NCBI RefSeq assembly: GCF_016406105.1
Contig: NZ_CP066308.1
Location: 3,211,501 to 3,275,500 of the forward strand
DNA: 64,000 bases
Origin: Brevibacillus composti
GTDB taxonomy: Bacteria; Bacillota; Bacilli; Brevibacillales; Brevibacillaceae
Direction of reading: 5' to 3'
Shown here: positions 61,200 to 64,000 of the stretch, piece by piece
Numbering within the stretch: position 1 is the first letter of the stretch
Layout: each line of letters begins with the position of its first letter
The notes under the pieces: generated by a model
The model's input: only the letters and a program-made list of their open reading frames with translations
Told to the model about the DNA's origin: nothing
The model's database searches: none
Position numbers and translations under genes: made by a program

Positions 61200-61226
61200 A
61201 ATATTGGGATATTATTCTCGAATGAT
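61182..61226. promoter_or_regulatory. Nested inverted repeats upstream of helD
   Basis: An inner palindrome ATAATAT-TGGG-ATATTAT (61198-61215) sits inside an outer pair ATCATTC (61182-61188) and GAATGAT (61220-61226). It covers the -10 and start region of the orphan plus promoter and the helD upstream region, as an operator would. The AT-rich pattern recalls Fur/PerR-class sites but matches none exactly. Confidence 0.45.
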
Positions 61227-61312
61227 ATTAAAAATGTCGTTCACCCCTCATTTTAGCACAGGCATTGTTTGAATTCAATTCAAATCGAGACTTCTCCATA
61301 AAGAGACAGCAA

Positions 61313-61349
61313 AGCGGAGCCGGAAAGCAAACGGCTCCGCTATTTATTT
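61313..61349. terminator. Terminator between the orphan promoter and the NUDIX gene
   Basis: AGCGGAGCC (61313-61321) pairs perfectly with GGCTCCGCT (61333-61341). ATTTATTT follows on the plus strand; TTTGCTGTCTCTTT follows on the minus strand. It can end the NUDIX gene transcript and the putative plus-strand RNA. Confidence 0.7.
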
Positions 61350-61393
61350 GCGCCGGATTTGTTTTCACCTGTGCCCTTCGCGGACGCTTTCGG

Positions 61394-61810
61394 CTAGTCG
61401 CTTCTTCCCTGCCAGACATACGCCGCTCCGGGAGCACGAATCAAGCCGGAGACTCCCTCCGGATAATAGGGCAGCAAACGGTCTGCTTCTTCTACATCGA
61501 CCCACTTGACATCGAGGATGGCTGCATCCGCCGGGATGACGTCCGGCGCATGTACGATCCTGCCGTGAAAGGTGAAAAAATGAACATGCTCTCCGCGGAG
61601 GAATGCCTCGTTGACGGCGATGATCCGCGTCACCTCGACTTCATAGCCGGTCTCTTCCTTCATCTCGCGGACCGCCGCTTCCGCCAAAGTCTCCCCCTGC
61701 TCCACCCCTCCGCCGGGAAGGCTCCAGTCGCCTCTTCGGTTGTAGACGAGCAAGACCTGGTTTTTGGGCTCATCGTATAGCAGCGTATAGGCGACATCTA
61801 CTCGTTTCAT
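61394..61810 (-). CDS. NUDIX hydrolase (MutT-like)
   Basis: The 138-residue enzyme has the NUDIX box GGGVEQGETLAEAAVREMKE followed by ETGYEV (about 34-59) with the metal-binding REMKEE. The start MKRVDVAYTLLYDEPKNQVL and the C-terminal DVKWVDVEEADRLLPYY are typical. It probably hydrolyses a nucleoside-diphosphate-linked compound. ATG at 61810 has GGGAGG nine bases upstream. It lies 16 bases after the rtcB remnant. Confidence 0.9.
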   Translation of the reverse strand: MKRVDVAYTLLYDEPKNQVLLVYNRRGDWSLPGGGVEQGETLAEAAVREMKEETGYEVEVTRIIAVNEAFLRGEHVHFFTFHGRIVHAPDVIPADAAILDVKWVDVEEADRLLPYYPEGVSGLIRAPGAAYVWQGRSD

Positions 61811-61826
61811 AACATTTTGCCTCCCA

Positions 61827-62438
61827 TCAATCCTTATACGGATCAAATTCATCCGCTCCCGCCATGCAGACGCCGATCGGCTTCAAGACATGCAGGATCT
61901 CCAGCGTCTCCTCATGAGCCTTCAGCACTTCGGAGAGCTTTTTGTACACAAAGGGGCTCTCGTCCACCCCCGCTCCCCGCAGCACCACGCCAAACTCGCG
62001 AATGGCATGTCTCATCTGCTCCATCGAGATTTTGCCGCCGCTGCGCCGCTTTGTTTTCCAATTCATCCGGCCCGCCGCTTCTGTCCGGCTCATGATGCGC
62101 CCGGCGCCGTGAACGGTGCTGTAAAAGGCTTCTTTGTTTTCCTGCGAGTCTTTTCCCCGGACGATCACCGAATAGTCGCCCATGCTGCCGCCGATAAATC
62201 CGAGCTGACCCGGCGCGGACGGCGTCGCCCCTTTTCGGGTGTCGTAGCCGACGCCCGAAGGAGAAATCTGGCCGTCATAGACCACGACGCCCCCCACCGG
62301 CTGCGAATACCCTTTATGATGATCGGCCATCAGCAGGACTTGCACGACCTGGCCATGCTGGGCACAGGTGATTGCCTGCGAGACGGCATTCTCCAGGGGC
62401 GTTCCCCAAACTCTTACGTTTTCGATGGTTTGATACAA
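61827..62438 (-). pseudogene. rtcB: RtcB RNA ligase with an in-frame internal deletion
   Basis: The 203-codon frame starts (TTG 62438, AAAGGAG site) like an RtcB: MADHHKGYSQPVGGVVVYDG and SPSGVGYD. It then jumps at about 62240 to TRKGATPSAPGQLGFIGGSM and the RtcB C-terminus (STVHGAGRIMSR, VCMAGADEFDPYKD). RtcB proteins have 400-480 residues. The missing centre includes the catalytic Cys of GYDIACGN and metal-binding His residues. The reading frame stays open, so a short protein could be made but cannot ligate RNA. Confidence 0.88.
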
Positions 62439-62471
62439 GTTTCTCTACTCCTTTCGCCAATCATGGCTTCT

Positions 62472-62732
62472 CTATCTCTCATACACATACAGCTGCCCAT
62501 GGACGGGACGATGGAGCGCGGGGCCGCGGAAGCCTCTTTTGAGCAGCTCCTTTCGCATGAACATCATAAAGGCCCCATGGCCGACGATCAAGACGTTCTC
62601 CTCTCCGCTTGCGAGGATGCGATCCAGCACGGCGGCTGCCCGATTTTCACGTTTCTGTCGTCCTTTCTGCCAGAATAGCCTCTGCATTTTGGAAAGAAAC
62701 CAATTTTTGGTATGATGGATGGTGATGCGCAC
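62472..62732 (-). pseudogene. C-terminal half of a histidine phosphatase (phosphoglycerate mutase-like)
   Basis: About 86 codons remain. The part RENRAAAVLDRILASGEENV followed by LIVGHGAFMMFMRKELLKRG carries the second catalytic His region. The N-terminal RHG motif that forms the phosphohistidine is absent, and the first 15 codons (MRITIHHTKNWFLSK) do not resemble the family start. The frame is open and faces the TIGR01777 gene divergently. It is judged a truncated remnant. Confidence 0.7.
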
Positions 62733-62776
62733 AGTTCGTATGTCAGAATCGTATCACAGGGGAGAGGGTGGCAAGT

Positions 62777-63703
62777 ATGAAAAAAAAGATCATTCTAGCA
62801 GGCGGCTCCGGCTTTTTGGGCGAAGCGCTGGCGTCTTTTCTGGCGGAAAAAGGGCATGAGGTGGTCATCCTGACCCGCCGTTCTTCCCGGACTGGTGAGA
62901 ACCGTGCCCAGGTTCGCTCCGTGCGCTGGGATGCAGCTTCACTGGGAGAGTGGACATCTGAGCTGGAAGGCAGCGGGGCGCTGGTCAATTTTACGGGAAA
63001 AAGCGTCAACTGCATCTATACCAAAAAGAACCGGGACGAGATCATCCGCTCCCGCCTCGATTCGGTCCATGTTCTGGCCGAGGCGATCCGGTCTTGTTCC
63101 AACCCGCCCGGCGTGTTCGTACAAGCCGGCTCTCTCGCCATTTACGGCGATACGCGGCAGCTCTGCGATGAAAACGCGCCACACGGTGAAGGCTTCTCCG
63201 TCGAGGTCTGCCAGCTCTGGGAAAAGGCCTTTTTTGACGCAGAGCTGCCAAAGACGCGCAAGGTCCTCTTGCGGATCGGTTTTGCGCTGGGCAAAAACGG
63301 CGGGGCCCTGGAGCCGCTGATGAACCTCGCCAAGTACAATTTGGGAGGAACGGTCGGATCTGGCCGGCAGTATATCAGCTGGCTGCATATTGATGATTTG
63401 AATGCGATGATCATGGCCGCGATCGAGAACGAACAGCTGCAAGGCGTCTATAACGCCACGGGCCCCGCTCCCGTCACGAACAAGGAATTTATGAAAACCC
63501 TGCGCACTGTGATGAACAAAGGCTGGGCTCCGCCTGCTCCCGCTCCTCTCGTCTGGCTCGGGGCCTACCTGTTTATGAGAACAGAGCCGAGCCTCGCGCT
63601 GACCGGCCGAAACTGTGTGCCGAAACGGCTGCAAGAGGCCGGCTTTTCCTTCCGGTTCACAGATTTGGAGGAAGCGCTGCGCGATCTGATCGAAAGCCGC
63701 TGA
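62777..63703 (+). CDS. TIGR01777-type NAD(P)-binding epimerase
   Basis: The 308-residue protein of the SDR39U1/YfcH family has the nucleotide motif LAGGSGFLGEALASFLAEKG (about 7-26). Further features are LVNFTGKSVNCIYTKKNRDE, QAGSLAIYGDTRQLCDEN, and SWLHIDDLNAMIMAAIENEQ followed by GVYNATGPAPVTNKEFMKTL. The C-terminal DUF1731 region is also present. Family members are oxidoreductase-like and often tied to cell division or stress; the reaction is unknown. ATG at 62777 follows GGGAGAGG; GTG 62768 is less likely. Confidence 0.9.
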   Translation: MKKKIILAGGSGFLGEALASFLAEKGHEVVILTRRSSRTGENRAQVRSVRWDAASLGEWTSELEGSGALVNFTGKSVNCIYTKKNRDEIIRSRLDSVHVLAEAIRSCSNPPGVFVQAGSLAIYGDTRQLCDENAPHGEGFSVEVCQLWEKAFFDAELPKTRKVLLRIGFALGKNGGALEPLMNLAKYNLGGTVGSGRQYISWLHIDDLNAMIMAAIENEQLQGVYNATGPAPVTNKEFMKTLRTVMNKGWAPPAPAPLVWLGAYLFMRTEPSLALTGRNCVPKRLQEAGFSFRFTDLEEALRDLIESR

Positions 63704-63726
63704 AGCGAATGCGATTGTTTGCTTGA

Positions 63727-64000
63727 TTACTCTTCTCTCTTCACTGTAAGCAGATTGCCGATCGAGAATCTGTCGCTGCGCGCAGCCCCATCCCGGCCTG
63801 TCCAGCTGACGGTCACATAGGAGGCTTGAAGCTTCCGGCGGATCGCCTCCTCCTCCCAATCCGTCGCATCAAAGACGACGGATTTTTCCGAGATGGCAAA
63901 AGACTCGGTGCCGATATTGTTCTGCTCAAACGCCCGTCCGGACATGACCCGGATGCGATCCCCTTCGTTTAAAAGAAGCGTCAGCTCGGGGATGTGGATC
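63727..64000 (-). CDS. Unknown protein, 5' end beyond the window
   Basis: The frame is open from the window edge to a TAA/TGA-type stop at 63727. It reads IHIPELTLLLNEGDRIRVMS and continues to ATDWEEEAIRRKLQASYVTV, ending SIGNLLTVKREE. An ATG at 63945 is internal to a plausible longer frame and has no good ribosome binding site, so the gene probably starts outside. It looks like a small beta-rich soluble domain; no family recognised. Confidence 0.6.
   Translation of the reverse strand, partial: IHIPELTLLLNEGDRIRVMSGRAFEQNNIGTESFAISEKSVVFDATDWEEEAIRRKLQASYVTVSWTGRDGAARSDRFSIGNLLTVKREE

Overview
The window most likely comes from a spore-forming Bacillota of the Paenibacillaceae, probably Brevibacillus or a close relative. 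The evidence is the overall gene style, strong AGGAGG-type ribosome binding sites, frequent GTG and TTG starts, T-box leaders on ilvB and thrS, an AUU-started infC, and spore genes (cwlJ-gerQ, a CotF-like coat protein, ytxC, a YheC/YheD ATP-grasp protein). The chromosome is moderately GC-rich, except for an AT-rich insert at about 7.2-10.65 kb. No rRNA, tRNA or CRISPR array was seen. The species assignment is inference.

Layout. 1-7.1 kb: small membrane proteins, a B12-binding radical SAM protein, moaB, a MocR regulator and a sodium:solute symporter. 7.2-12.8 kb: an AT-rich accessory insert holding an M23 peptidase gene split by an IS1182-type element, a DUF4309-like lipoprotein, and an IS21-family element whose two genes are both frameshifted. 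12.8-19.5 kb: the branched-chain amino acid operon ilvB-ilvN-ilvC-leuA-leuB, with a consensus promoter and a leucine-type T-box. 19.7-21.7 kb: sulfate assimilation (cysH-sat). 21.9-22.8 kb: an orphan reading frame with no visible start. 22.9-24.4 kb: infC-rpmI-rplT with an attenuator leader.

24.4-35.9 kb is the most distinctive block, a tungsten/molybdopterin island. It contains moaA, two moeA genes (one fused to a periplasmic-binding-protein-like sensor domain), moaD, a small GG-terminated protein, an aldehyde:ferredoxin oxidoreductase (AOR), an HTH regulator carrying the same sensor-type domain, a tupABC tungstate transporter, and an E1-like ThiF/MoeB enzyme. Together these can import tungstate, build and load the pterin cofactor, sense the oxyanion and supply the AOR. 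A five-unit, 10-bp-phased repeat lies just upstream of the regulator.

36-50.6 kb: thrS with its T-box, ytxC, mqnC, coat and germination genes, a PilZ protein, an Eis-like acetyltransferase, a NUDIX protein, a Gfo/Idh oxidoreductase, a dicarboxylate symporter and carbamate kinase. 50.5-64 kb shows marked gene decay. An oxamate carbamoyltransferase locus is fused to an MFS remnant and a frameshifted dCache sensor. hrpB has lost its middle, rtcB has an in-frame internal deletion, a histidine phosphatase has lost its N-terminal half, and a nucleoside hydrolase paralog lacks the catalytic Asp cluster. Intact genes between them include mscL, a nucleoside hydrolase, helD and a TIGR01777 epimerase. 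Two intergenic regions (56.7-57.0 and 61.17-61.35 kb) carry promoter/hairpin/terminator architectures without conventional genes.
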